The translations under genes and the position numbers were made by a program. The notes beneath the pieces are model-generated. The model saw only the letters and a list, made by a program, of their open reading frames with translations. It did not search any database and was not told where the DNA came from. From assembly GCA_964495785.1 (NCBI GenBank), contig CAZBXL010000002.1, positions 62,001-126,000 of the forward strand: 64,000 nucleotides of DNA. Direction: 5' to 3'. Below, in pieces: positions 19,228-28,163 of the stretch. Origin of the DNA: RFSX01 sp964495785 (lineage in GTDB: Bacteria > Bacteroidota > Bacteroidia > Chitinophagales > Saprospiraceae). How positions within the stretch are numbered: the stretch's first letter is position 1; every line of letters starts with the position of its first letter.

Positions 19228-19414
19228 GTTAGATTAAACTCGCAGTAATTATCTAAACCAGATTTCATAGGTTGTCAATATCCAAAATCAAACAATAACT
19301 CTATTGATATGATTATTAAGAATTGAGCATTAAAGGTTATTACTGATTGATACATATAAATAAACCTCCGAGGTATTGCATTTAAAATATCTTTATTAAG
19401 TTTGGAGATAGACA

Positions 19415-20839
19415 ATGAGACACTTATTAACCATATTTATTATTGTACTCTCTTCTGGAGTAATTGTTAGTCAGATTGATTCTCATTATTGGTCTCATCA
19501 ATTTGGAGCTCATGGCCTCTTACTTAATGGTGCAGTTATTTCTTCAGCACATGATGAGACTTCTATATTCTATAATCCAGGAGCTATTCCGCTGCATGGA
19601 CGTCTTGGATTTGCGTTTTCATTTATCTCACCAACTTATGCTAGCCTGAGCAATCAGAATTTCTTAGGCAACAATCAACAGCTGACAGACATGGGCTTTG
19701 GTTTTTCTCCTGGATTTCTTGCAGTACGATTCAGACCATTTAAGACCGATAAGATTGTAGCAGGAGTGGCCACCTTTAAAAGATTTCAATCTGATATTAA
19801 TTTCGAAGATAGACTGGTGGATCAAGTTGACATGTTCGACGTATTCGCATTCAGAAGTGACCTAAACTTCAATAGAAGAAAAGATGAAAATTGGTATGGT
19901 CTCGCATTGGGATACAAGGTCAATGAAAACTTAGGTATCGGGTTATCACAGTTTTCTGTCTGGCATGGTGAGAGTTTAGAATTAGATGTCACAAAAGAAA
20001 TCTTGCGTAGTTCTAATCCCACAAACGTCATTCAATCCTGGAGATCTGCATTTAATTATGACTTAAGTATCTATAGTGGCTGGATCAGTAAGTTTGGACT
20101 ATCATATTGTGATGAGAAGGTCGGCATTGGACTTACAGTAACGACGCCTCTTTACGGTGTTGTAAGATCTGCTGCCTCATACGCTATTGATGATCAACGT
20201 ATTAACAACGTAGATTCTACCATCATGGTCGTATCTAACAGAGAAGATTTAAGCAATGCAGTATACAAGTCGCCCCTATCCATTGGATTAGGCTTTGATT
20301 GTAAATTAGGCAAGTATCGCATCTACACATCTGCTGAGTATTTTAGACCTATTGATAAGTATACATTATTTTCTGACAGTGGTGACACATTTGATGGTGT
20401 TACGGAACAACCATCAGATTTTGATATCAGTGTGACTGCTGGTAACGAAAGCGTATTAAATATTGCATTAGGTTTTGAATATTTTAGAAATGAAAAAATA
20501 ACTTTTCTGGGAGGATTCAGAACAGATTTTAATGAGAGCAATAACTTATTGATTAATGAAAGTGCAGAGTACCTCAGTACGACACCTAATGTCTTTCATC
20601 TATCAGGAGGTGTTCTTGCGACATATAGTAAGAGCATATTTTCATTAGGAGCCGACATAGGTTACGGAAGAAGTCAGAATGGCCGACAACTGACTGATCT
20701 CTCAAATATCACAAGTGAGAACATATTTACATTTAGTGGAGATGACAGCGTCGAGAGTACTTTTTTTTCTGTTTCTATTTTTCTCACCTATGATTTTATA
20801 TTCGAAAGAATCGCAACTGCTAATAATCATAGACATTAA
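19415..20839 (+). CDS. FadL/OmpP1-like outer-membrane transport protein
   Basis: The 474-residue product has a signal peptide (about 1-19) and the N-terminal signature of the family, FGAHGLLLNGAVISSAHDETSIFYNPGAIP, followed by a predicted 14-strand beta-barrel ending ITYDFIFERI-like strands. FadL-type channels let hydrophobic molecules such as fatty acids or aromatic hydrocarbons cross the outer membrane. It is 9 bp upstream of holA and may be co-transcribed with it. The distance from FadL itself is large, so the substrate is unknown; a plain structural barrel role is an alternative. Confidence 0.7.
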   Translation: MRHLLTIFIIVLSSGVIVSQIDSHYWSHQFGAHGLLLNGAVISSAHDETSIFYNPGAIPLHGRLGFAFSFISPTYASLSNQNFLGNNQQLTDMGFGFSPGFLAVRFRPFKTDKIVAGVATFKRFQSDINFEDRLVDQVDMFDVFAFRSDLNFNRRKDENWYGLALGYKVNENLGIGLSQFSVWHGESLELDVTKEILRSSNPTNVIQSWRSAFNYDLSIYSGWISKFGLSYCDEKVGIGLTVTTPLYGVVRSAASYAIDDQRINNVDSTIMVVSNREDLSNAVYKSPLSIGLGFDCKLGKYRIYTSAEYFRPIDKYTLFSDSGDTFDGVTEQPSDFDISVTAGNESVLNIALGFEYFRNEKITFLGGFRTDFNESNNLLINESAEYLSTTPNVFHLSGGVLATYSKSIFSLGADIGYGRSQNGRQLTDLSNITSENIFTFSGDDSVESTFFSVSIFLTYDFIFERIATANNHRH

Positions 20840-20848
20840 AAAAGCGAA

Positions 20849-21850
20849 GTGGACTACAAAAAAATAATTAGCGATATCAGAGCTAAGAATTATGCACCTA
20901 TCTATTTCTTACAAGGTGCTGAAACCTACTTTATAGACTTGGTCGTCAAAGAAATAGAGCATGGAGTCCTATCTGAAGCTGAGATGTCATTTAACCAAGC
21001 TGTACTCTACGGCAAGGAGTCCAATGCCAAACAGGTGATAGATCAAGCCATGCAATATCCTATGATGTCTCCGTATAGAGTCGTCATAGTCAAAGAAGCT
21101 CAAAGTATGAGTACACTTGCTGACTTAGAATCGTATATCAAAAATCCATCTAAACAGACGATACTTGTCATAGCCCATAAGTACAAAACTATAGATAAGA
21201 GAAAAAAGAAATTCTGGGACGCTATCAAAAAAAATGCAGTTATCCTTGAGACCAAAGCACTCTACGATAATCAAGTTCCTCCATTCATCATGGACATGGT
21301 TAAGGATCAAGGTCTCAAAGTGGATAATAAAACTGCATTTATAATTGCTGAACACCTTGGAAGTGATCTGTCGAAGATATCAAATGAAATAGAAAAACTG
21401 GCCCTCAATCTAAGTCCAGGGACAACAGTCACCTTAGATCATGTCCAAAAGTATATCGGTATAAGCAAGGACTATAATATATTCGAATTACAAACAGCCA
21501 TAGGTCAACGGAATAAACCAAAATGCTATAAAATCATCAAGTACTTTTCTGAAAATGAAAAAGCTCATCCTATACAGATGAATGTAGGTGCTCTCTATTC
21601 TTACTTCTGTAAGATTCTGATAACTAAAAAGTATATAAATTCTGACAATAAAACACTCGCTGGAAAACTCAGAATCAGTCCATTCTTTACATCTGAATAT
21701 AAATCCGCCGCCAAGAACTATGACATGCCTCAGCTCAGAAACGCCTTCAGCTTATTACATGATATGGATAAATTCAGTAAGGGCGTAGACAGAAGACACA
21801 ATAGCAGTCTTGCGATATATCAAGAATTTTTATTTAAACTTTTAGCTTAG
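20849..21850 (+). CDS. holA: DNA polymerase III subunit delta
   Basis: The 333-residue protein starts DYKKIISDIRAKNYAPIYFLQGAETYFID, the standard HolA N-terminus, continues with an AAA+-like fold (VVIVKEAQSM, TILVIAHKYKTIDKRKKKFW), and ends with the helical clamp-loader collar (about 215-333, RHNSSLAIYQEFLFKL). It is the wrench of the clamp loader and opens the beta sliding clamp at the replication fork. The start is a GTG at 20849, 9 bp after the FadL-like stop. Its last 17 bp overlap the 3' end of the convergent membrane-protein gene. Confidence 0.92.
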   Translation: MDYKKIISDIRAKNYAPIYFLQGAETYFIDLVVKEIEHGVLSEAEMSFNQAVLYGKESNAKQVIDQAMQYPMMSPYRVVIVKEAQSMSTLADLESYIKNPSKQTILVIAHKYKTIDKRKKKFWDAIKKNAVILETKALYDNQVPPFIMDMVKDQGLKVDNKTAFIIAEHLGSDLSKISNEIEKLALNLSPGTTVTLDHVQKYIGISKDYNIFELQTAIGQRNKPKCYKIIKYFSENEKAHPIQMNVGALYSYFCKILITKKYINSDNKTLAGKLRISPFFTSEYKSAAKNYDMPQLRNAFSLLHDMDKFSKGVDRRHNSSLAIYQEFLFKLLA

Positions 21851-22250
21851 GCTGATGCCTACTTCCTACATATGCCCCTAAGACAATAAATAACATGACT
21901 AATAGAATAGTCATAGAAGCATAACTCTTCTGATATGGTATGTAAAGAAATACCGATACACAGACCATCAGAATAAATCCTCCACCTATCATACCGATCC
22001 ATAATCTAAACAGTCCAGATAATCTGCCGGCGATATATGCGCCAACAAAACCGCAAACTATAAATGTGATAGCTAAGAATAATTGTTCCCCGATTGGTTG
22101 ATCCTTTAAAAATGCCTCTAATGCAGCCTTATCGTCCATTGCGATATCCTGAGGTCGAGGATATAGATATCTAGAGACTATAGTTAACACAAAGAAAATC
22201 AGACCACTACATATAGTAGCTACTATGACCGCTTTTAGACTTCTTAGCAT
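21834..22250 (-). CDS. Four-helix membrane protein of unknown function
   Basis: The 138-residue protein has four predicted membrane helices (about 6-28, 54-76, 84-104, 112-130), with glycine zipper-like GMIGGGF in helix three and a basic C-terminus SRHQPKLKV. No family was recognised. It faces convergent holA with a 17-bp overlap of the coding ends, and is divergent from the PorV-like gene across 105 bp of AT-rich DNA. Confidence 0.65.
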   Translation of the reverse strand: MLRSLKAVIVATICSGLIFFVLTIVSRYLYPRPQDIAMDDKAALEAFLKDQPIGEQLFLAITFIVCGFVGAYIAGRLSGLFRLWIGMIGGGFILMVCVSVFLYIPYQKSYASMTILLVMLFIVLGAYVGSRHQPKLKV

Positions 22251-22343
22251 ATATCTTACTTTTAGTACTAATATATATAATATAGCATGAATATATCGTT
22301 TATCTTTGTGAGAGTGAGAAATACATATTAGTTTTTTTTATAA

Positions 22344-22351
22344 TATATTTG
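22344..22351 (+). promoter_or_regulatory. Possible Bacteroidota -7 element before the PorV-like gene
   Basis: TATATTTG fits the TAnnTTTG -7 consensus, but it ends four bases before the ATG and no TTTG lies at the expected -33 distance, so it would give a leaderless transcript at best. Weak call. Confidence 0.2.
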
Positions 22352-22355
22352 AAAC

Positions 22356-23465
22356 ATGGACTTTTCTAAATTAAAAGGCATCCTCCTTATTGCAGGAGTA
22401 TGTTTATTTCATATCTATAGCATAAATGGTCAGGCGGATACAAAGTTCGTCAATGAGTTCCTAAACATAGGCGTAGGTGCCCGTGCTCATGGTATGTCAG
22501 GAAGTGTGACTGCAAGTACTGAAGATGTAACGGCAGCATACTGGAATCCAGCAGGATTATCTTACATGGATGCTGAGGTAGGTATATCTGCTATGCATGC
22601 ATCTTGGTTTGGCGGCATAGCTAACTATGATTATGTAGGTTTCGGAAAAGTATTCAACGAAAGAAATAAAAGTTATGGTTCTGCCTCACTTATAAGAATG
22701 GGTGTAGATAACATTCCTAATACACTAAATCTAATAGGTCCTGACGGTAGTGTCAATTTTGATAATATCTTAGAATTCTCTGCAGCTGATTATGCATTTA
22801 TATTATCATATGCTCAGCAAGTGGGTGGTCGTAGAAGTGGCCTTACTTTAGGCGGTAGTGCTAAGGTAATATTTAGACAAATAGGTGACTTTGGTACAGC
22901 GAGAGGATTTGGTTTTGACCTTGCGGCAATGTACAAGGAAGACAGATTCCAATTCGGAGTAATGCTGAGAGACATCACAACTACAGTCAATACATGGAGT
23001 TTTTCTTTGACACCAGAAGAGCAAGTTATTTTTGAAAGAACAAACAATGATATCCCTATCTCAAGTACTGAAGTGGCTCTACCTAAAATTATAGTGGGTG
23101 GTGCATTCAAGTCAGATGATGATGATCGTAATGCCTTTTCATATCTCGTAGAAGCTGATGTCAGATTCTCTACAGATGGGACACAAGCTGGATTATTCAG
23201 CGGTAATAATATCGGTATAGATCCAAGTTTTGGAGCTGAAATAGGTTACAATAGACAGGTCTTTTTTAGAGCAGGATTAGGTAATATACAGCGTACTCTA
23301 AATGAAACAAGTAGCACAGACAGAAGTTTAGAGTTTCAACCTAACGTTGGATTAGGTATCGTATTGGGAAATTTCCAGATCGATTATGCATTAGCTAATA
23401 TCGGCAGTGTGTCAGGAGTTCTCGTATCACATATCTTCTCATTAAGTCTTCAGATTAGAGATTAA
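22356..23465 (+). CDS. PorV/PorQ family outer-membrane protein
   Basis: The 369-residue product has a signal peptide (about 1-26) and begins FVNEFLNIGVGARAHGMSGSVTAS..DVTAAYWNPAGLSYM, the signature of the PorV/PorQ family, followed by a 14-stranded FadL-like barrel. PorV (LptO) collects T9SS cargo after translocation and passes it to the attachment complex; PorQ works with PorU/PorZ. Which one this is cannot be decided, and paralogues occur. In this window it would complement the three type B CTD proteins. It is monocistronic as far as can be seen. Confidence 0.82.
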   Translation: MDFSKLKGILLIAGVCLFHIYSINGQADTKFVNEFLNIGVGARAHGMSGSVTASTEDVTAAYWNPAGLSYMDAEVGISAMHASWFGGIANYDYVGFGKVFNERNKSYGSASLIRMGVDNIPNTLNLIGPDGSVNFDNILEFSAADYAFILSYAQQVGGRRSGLTLGGSAKVIFRQIGDFGTARGFGFDLAAMYKEDRFQFGVMLRDITTTVNTWSFSLTPEEQVIFERTNNDIPISSTEVALPKIIVGGAFKSDDDDRNAFSYLVEADVRFSTDGTQAGLFSGNNIGIDPSFGAEIGYNRQVFFRAGLGNIQRTLNETSSTDRSLEFQPNVGLGIVLGNFQIDYALANIGSVSGVLVSHIFSLSLQIRD

Positions 23466-23804
23466 TCTTATTTATAAATTACAAACTATTGATCAAATAA
23501 GCAGCGACAGCTGGTTTAATTCTCCCCTATTCCTATTTAGATTGGTATATTGGTGTTACATGAACTATATGTGCATCAGATAGTCCATCACAGCTTAAAT
23601 AACGAAGGTTAATGATGGAGGTACTTATAGTAAATTCATATCAAAAGGTGATCTTACCAAAGGCGTTGTATTTAGTACGTGGATCAAAATCAATCAACAA
23701 ACTTAAACGTGCATTTACTTCTAACTTTTAGCTAAATGAAGAAAAAGCTAAAACCCAACCGATACAGAAGTAAATATATATTTAGGTATCTAAATTTGAA
23801 AAAC
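23466..23804 (+). other. Intergenic stretch, possible gene remnant
   Basis: This 339-bp gap contains short open frames, the clearest from ATG 23613 to a stop at 23731, about 39 codons with a basic C-terminal end. None matches a known family. An in-frame ATG at 23736 would extend the DUF1801 gene by 23 lysine- and tyrosine-rich residues that do not look like part of the domain. Confidence 0.25.
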
Positions 23805-24320
23805 ATGAATGAGTTGAAGATAAGAACAAGCCCAGAATTTGAAACAAAACTAGCATCTTACCCCGACTTTGTTAGAGACAAGATGTATGGCTTAAGAAAG
23901 CTCATTAACGATACCGCAAAGGAAATAACAGAAATCACCGAACTTGAAGAAACATTAAAATGGGGAGAACCAAGTTTTCTTTCTAAACATGGAAGTACAC
24001 TCAGAATGGACTGGAAGAAGAAAACGCCAGATCAATATCAGCTTTACTTTAAATGTACAAGTAGGCTAGTAGAAACTTTTAAAATTGTTTTTGGAAATAA
24101 ATTTGAATACGAAAAAAGCAGAGCGATTATTTTTCGACTGAACGAAGACATTCCTACCAAAGAAATAAAAAAATGTATCAAAGCAACTTTGATGTATCAC
24201 AAAGTTAAAGACGATATTAAATTAGGAATGCAAACTCAATTCTTTTTTAAATTCATTAAAGGGGCAAACGCTTTGAGGTCAAAAAAAACCGTTCTATGTG
24301 GTTCCATACAAAACCATTAA
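23805..24320 (+). CDS. DUF1801 domain protein
   Basis: From the ATG at 23805 the product is 171 residues and starts MNELKIRTSPEFETKLASYP. The core LEETLKWGEPSFLSKHGSTLRMDWKK and YFKCTSRLVETFKIVFG is a DUF1801 (YdhG-like) fold, related to proteins used in iron-sulfur or frataxin-like contexts but of unknown biochemical role. The C-terminal 30 residues (FIKGANALRSKKTVLCG) are not conserved. An upstream ATG (23736) is in frame but adds a low-complexity tail, so I preferred the shorter start. TAAATTTG, which matches the -7 promoter consensus, sits just ahead of it (23791-23798). Confidence 0.75.
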   Translation: MNELKIRTSPEFETKLASYPDFVRDKMYGLRKLINDTAKEITEITELEETLKWGEPSFLSKHGSTLRMDWKKKTPDQYQLYFKCTSRLVETFKIVFGNKFEYEKSRAIIFRLNEDIPTKEIKKCIKATLMYHKVKDDIKLGMQTQFFFKFIKGANALRSKKTVLCGSIQNH

Positions 24321-24363
24321 AAATGACAATTAATTTATGCCGCCACTTAGAGCCTATACTTAT

Positions 24364-25008
24364 CTAAAGCTTTATATCAGGGGGAATGACATTTTTAAAG
24401 TGACCATTCATTTGAATCTTCTTTCGTAAGTTTTCCATTTCAGATACCACAGGTATAAAATCAATGAGATGATTCTCTACATATTCTAAGCGAGCTAACT
24501 CTGCATGAATCTTGAGGAGTTCTATTTCTTGCTCAAAGTTCAAGCCTATCTTGTGAGCTATCGTGTAGATCTTAAAATCCATAGATACTTCTGGTACAGG
24601 AGTATCCATTTTCATGATCGTGTACAACTGCTCTATCAAATTTATAACTCGACTTATCACTACAATATCTGTGGTCGCTTCATCTTCTATCTCGTCTACT
24701 GCTCCTTCTGGGTAGAGCTTATTAGCAGCCTTAGATTTAAAATCATTGAGATAGAACTTATTAACTCCAATTGTTTTTATATCCATTTTACCATCAGGAT
24801 AGACATGAGAGACTTCAAGTATACGTAAAGCAGTTCCAACATTTATGGGTTTAGAATCTATCACAGGAGGTAAGCCAAAAGTCTTATTCTCTTGATGGCA
24901 CTCTTCCACTAATTGCTTATAACGAGGCTCGAATATATGCAGGTTTAATTTTTCATCAGGATAAGCTACTATCCCTAAAGGAAACAACGGTAGTCTTTGC
25001 ATTGTCAA
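24364..25008 (-). CDS. LON substrate-binding-domain protein (LON N-terminal domain only)
   Basis: The 214-residue protein begins RLPLFPLGIVAYPDEKLNLHIFEPRYKQLVEEC, the start of the Lon protease N-terminal (PUA-like plus helical) domain, but has neither AAA+ ATPase nor protease domain. Such stand-alone LON domains are widespread; they may bind unfolded substrates or small ligands, and no reaction is established. It is transcribed toward the DUF1801 gene, and the gap between them is 43 bp with no clear terminator. Confidence 0.88.
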   Translation of the reverse strand: MTMQRLPLFPLGIVAYPDEKLNLHIFEPRYKQLVEECHQENKTFGLPPVIDSKPINVGTALRILEVSHVYPDGKMDIKTIGVNKFYLNDFKSKAANKLYPEGAVDEIEDEATTDIVVISRVINLIEQLYTIMKMDTPVPEVSMDFKIYTIAHKIGLNFEQEIELLKIHAELARLEYVENHLIDFIPVVSEMENLRKKIQMNGHFKNVIPPDIKL

Positions 25009-25319
25009 TTTTTTTTGGACATCTAAGCGAAACTTAGATCGATGATAAACATACGATTTTGTATCAAGATATGTTTGAAAATAAATATCTAATTAGCTCT
25101 CTAATAAGTAAATCTCAATAATTAATCAGCTATAAATATTATCCGTTACTGTAACTATTCATGATATGTTCCGCCTAAGTCAGTCACAATATCTGTGTTA
25201 AATAAATCATCGATTTATCTATATATTACAATTTGTATGTATATTGACTTGACATGTAGTTAATGAGATTCATTCGTTGACTATTTCTTAGTCTTCATTT
25301 AATAAAAGTGTATTGACTT
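25009..25319. other. Divergent intergenic region
   Basis: This 311-bp region of about 70 percent A+T separates the minus-strand LON-domain gene from the plus-strand OmpA gene and must carry both promoters. No convincing -33/-7 pair, RNA or open frame was found. Confidence 0.4.
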
Positions 25320-26117
25320 ATGCGTTTCTTGATTATTATCATTTGGTTGATTTTAGGTGTCTTCTATTGGAAATGCCATATGGTATGTTGCCACGAAGGT
25401 AAAGCTAGCCCCACAACTATTACACCTGTAGAAAAGATACAGAGCTCTGTAAAAAAGTTGACACCTTTACGATTTGATTGTTCTGGAGCTATCCCTAATA
25501 CAGAACCTGAATGGGTCAGCTACCGAGACTCTCTACTGAACAACCTAAGCGACAATGAATTACTTGTCATTAATGGACAATATTATGAGGATGAGACTAC
25601 TGATGCTATCGACAATCTTGGCCTTGAACGTGCTCGCAATGTACTTAAGCTGCTTGACAATGTCGGAGAAGATAGAGTTCGATTAAGAGGTACCATCAGA
25701 GGTGACTCGTGCTTACATTCAGAACTTAATAATCTTATCATATTCAGATATGCAAGAAACTCTGCCAAGATCAAAGAAGTAGATGATAAGACAATGATTT
25801 ATTTTCCATATGGGTCAACTCAAAAGTTAGATGATGCTGAAGTAGAAGCCTACTTAGATGAAGTCATAACTAAAATCAAAAAGTCAGGAGAATCAGTAAA
25901 ACTAACTGGACATACAGACAATGATGGATCTGCAAGTTTCAATATGAAACTCGGCGAAAAAAGAGCCATTGCGATCCAAGATTATTTTATAAAAAATGGT
26001 CTTACACCTCAGAGAGTTATTGTCACATCACGTGGAGAAAAAGACCCTATCGCTTCTAACGATACGGAAGAAGGTAGAGCAAAAAATAGAAGAACGGAAT
26101 TAGAAATACTAAAATAA
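25320..26117 (+). CDS. OmpA family protein
   Basis: The 265-residue protein has an N-terminal hydrophobic segment (about 2-19) that acts as signal or anchor, a first domain (about 50-155) with DSLLNNLSDNELLVINGQYY and GLERARNVLKLL that looks like a degenerate OmpA/BON-like repeat, and a C-terminal OmpA-like peptidoglycan-binding domain (about 158-265) with IYFPYGST, KLTGHTDNDGSASFNMKLGEKRA and NRRTELEI. The conserved Asp and Arg that hold diaminopimelate are present in HTDN and KNRRTE. It probably ties the envelope to peptidoglycan. The tandem helix-hairpin-helix gene follows 19 bp later and is likely co-transcribed. Confidence 0.88.
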   Translation: MRFLIIIIWLILGVFYWKCHMVCCHEGKASPTTITPVEKIQSSVKKLTPLRFDCSGAIPNTEPEWVSYRDSLLNNLSDNELLVINGQYYEDETTDAIDNLGLERARNVLKLLDNVGEDRVRLRGTIRGDSCLHSELNNLIIFRYARNSAKIKEVDDKTMIYFPYGSTQKLDDAEVEAYLDEVITKIKKSGESVKLTGHTDNDGSASFNMKLGEKRAIAIQDYFIKNGLTPQRVIVTSRGEKDPIASNDTEEGRAKNRRTELEILK

Positions 26118-26136
26118 TAAGCAAAATTCTTTTAAG

Positions 26137-27081
26137 ATGAATTTGAACATATTTACAAACTTTTGCGGTTACTGGTGGTTGGCATGGCTACTACCATTTA
26201 TAATAGGTCTAATATTAGGATGGCTTATATGGGGTAAGTGGGCACGTCGTGTCAGAGAACTCGAAGATGATCTTGCAAAAGCTCGTTCTCGTAATAACGA
26301 TTTAGAAAAAAAGCTTAAAGCATGTCAAAGTTCAAGAGAGGATCTTGAAAGAGAACTAAAAGACTATAAGTATCAATTATCAGCTGCTAAAGCTGAAGTC
26401 AGCAGTCTCAGGGCTAAGCCGACTACTACAAATAGTAATATAGAAAATACAAGCACAGGAATAGCCGCAGGATTAGCTTCTCAATCAACGCCACCAACAG
26501 CTAAGAAAGATAAGTATGCAAAAGTCAACGAGGATAATCTCCAAATCATAGAGGGTATCGGGCCAAAAATGGAACAAGTCCTCAAAGAAAATGGCGTAGC
26601 AAACCTGAAGATCTTAGCTAACAAAAGTCCTAATGAGCTCAGATCAATACTCGATAAATATGGCGACAAGTATAAGATTATAGATCCTTCGGACTGGACA
26701 AGACAGGCCTCACTGGCGAGCAATCACAAATGGGAAAAACTAATGAATCATCAGAAAGCTGATGGATCTGAATCTAAGGCAGAAAAAATGTTTATCAAAA
26801 TGGGTATCATTAAAGCCTTTAGCCAAGATGATCTAAAGGCCATAGAGGGCATAGGACCTAAAATATCAGAGCTTCTTATGTCTAATGGTATAGGAACATG
26901 GAAAGCACTCGCAGATAGCTCAGTGAGTAGATTAAGGACCATTCTCGATAGCCAAGGTTCTAAATATAAGCTCGCAGATCCAAGTACTTGGCCTAAGCAA
27001 GCACAAATGGCTGCTGAAGGTGATTGGGATAAATTAGAAGAATATCAAGACTTTCTGAATGGAGGAAAAGATCCCAGTTAA
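26137..27081 (+). CDS. Membrane-anchored coiled-coil protein with two helix-hairpin-helix repeats
   Basis: The 314-residue protein has one membrane helix (about 14-33), followed by Arg/Lys-rich KWARRVRE, which puts the C-terminus in the cytoplasm by the positive-inside rule. A coiled coil spans about 36-95. After a Thr/Ser/Pro linker come two copies of a 70-residue module: one with LQIIEGIGPKMEQVLKENG (about 135-205) and one with LKAIEGIGPKISELLMSNG (about 233-305), each ending in (Y)K(I/L)xDPSxW. The IEGIGPK core is the helix-hairpin-helix nucleic-acid-binding hairpin, as in DUF4332-like proteins. A membrane-tethered nucleic-acid- or protein-binding role is inferred; partner unknown. It follows the OmpA gene by 19 bp. 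Confidence 0.8.
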   Translation: MNLNIFTNFCGYWWLAWLLPFIIGLILGWLIWGKWARRVRELEDDLAKARSRNNDLEKKLKACQSSREDLERELKDYKYQLSAAKAEVSSLRAKPTTTNSNIENTSTGIAAGLASQSTPPTAKKDKYAKVNEDNLQIIEGIGPKMEQVLKENGVANLKILANKSPNELRSILDKYGDKYKIIDPSDWTRQASLASNHKWEKLMNHQKADGSESKAEKMFIKMGIIKAFSQDDLKAIEGIGPKISELLMSNGIGTWKALADSSVSRLRTILDSQGSKYKLADPSTWPKQAQMAAEGDWDKLEEYQDFLNGGKDPS

Positions 27082-27229
27082 GACTAACAACGAGTCTACA
27101 GCATCACGGATTAATCCAAGTTAAAGAAAGACAGTAAATTCAATTTTACTTACATCATAATAGTAGCTCAAAGGCTATAAAAAGTATTTATACTTATCGA
27201 AAGATCACATTGATGATACGATAAACAGA

Positions 27230-27997
27230 ATGAAGAATACTATTCCAGTCCATCAATTAAAAATGGACATCTCTACAGGCAAGAATGACTATGAAGAAGA
27301 AATCTTTAATGGTGCAATTCCTGATCTCAAAATCCTCCATCGTGTATCAATGGGAAAAGGATCGCATAAGATCACATGTCAAGAAAACTATGTCACATTT
27401 CTATTAACAATTAAAGGTATAGGACTACTTCGTACTAATTGTGAACAACAGATTATAGAAGAAGAGTCTTTTGCACTATTACCATTAGGAGTACAATCAA
27501 CTGAGATTATACTTAAGGAAGATCAAAGGCTACACTACCTCCTATTCGTAAAAAAATTGTCTGACAATGATATCGAAAATATAAATCCACAGAGTGATTT
27601 ACTCAAAAAATTATACTACAGACGATATAAAGACTGTACACCTTACACCGAAGAAATAAAAAGTGCTAATACAATTAGTCGTACAATACTTCCCGGCGGT
27701 ATTGTCCCACGAGTGGCCTTAGGTACAGTAGAAGCTATGGGACCAGATAAAGTGGGAGCTCATAGCCACCCTATGCTTGAACAATTATTTGTTGGATTAT
27801 CAGATAACCTGATCAAAGTGTATGCTGGTAATGCATCTATAGTAATGAAAGAATTTTCAATTGTACATATTCCATTAGGCTCTACTCATTGGGTAGAGGT
27901 AGAAGCACATTGTAAGATGAATTATATGTGGATGGACTTTTTCTTAACAAAGGATGGAGAGGCATGGTTAAATACACATAAGCCGATCAATGAGTAA
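27230..27997 (+). CDS. Bicupin protein next to the uronate-utilisation operon
   Basis: The 255-residue protein has two cupin-like halves. The second (about 150-250) carries the metal motif GAHSHPMLEQLFVGL and PLGSTHWVEV, with two His and one Glu as likely ligands plus the later His. The first half (about 25-115) lacks the His-x-His pair. No signal peptide, so it is cytoplasmic. It is not KdgF, which is a single short cupin, but cupins of this class often isomerise or open sugar rings. It lies convergent to kduI. A role in sugar-acid metabolism is inferred from position only. Confidence 0.65.
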   Translation: MKNTIPVHQLKMDISTGKNDYEEEIFNGAIPDLKILHRVSMGKGSHKITCQENYVTFLLTIKGIGLLRTNCEQQIIEEESFALLPLGVQSTEIILKEDQRLHYLLFVKKLSDNDIENINPQSDLLKKLYYRRYKDCTPYTEEIKSANTISRTILPGGIVPRVALGTVEAMGPDKVGAHSHPMLEQLFVGLSDNLIKVYAGNASIVMKEFSIVHIPLGSTHWVEVEAHCKMNYMWMDFFLTKDGEAWLNTHKPINE

Positions 27998-28090
27998 TAG
28001 AATAACCTAAAGAACAGACAATAAAATGCTCTTACCATCTAATAAATAAAGTAGGACTTAGATATATTATAATTCACATTGAAAATTATA

Positions 28091-28150
28091 GTTTAAATCA
28101 AGTCACTGATAATACCTCCAGAGAACATTATAAGTTGACCTGATTTAAAC
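28091..28150. repeat. Long inverted repeat between convergent genes
   Basis: GTTTAAATCA-A-GTCA (28091-28105) and TGAC-C-TGATTTAAAC (28136-28150) are inverted copies with one mismatch, separated by 30 bases. It lies between the bicupin stop and the kduI stop. It may be a bidirectional terminator or a regulatory hairpin; no T tract follows either side. Confidence 0.5.
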
Positions 28151-28163
28151 AATTGCAATTCTT

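Noticed and set aside
23736..23804. N-terminal extension of the DUF1801 protein
   Set aside because: The 23 extra residues are Lys/Tyr/Arg-rich and outside the family's domain; the ATG at 23805 fits better.
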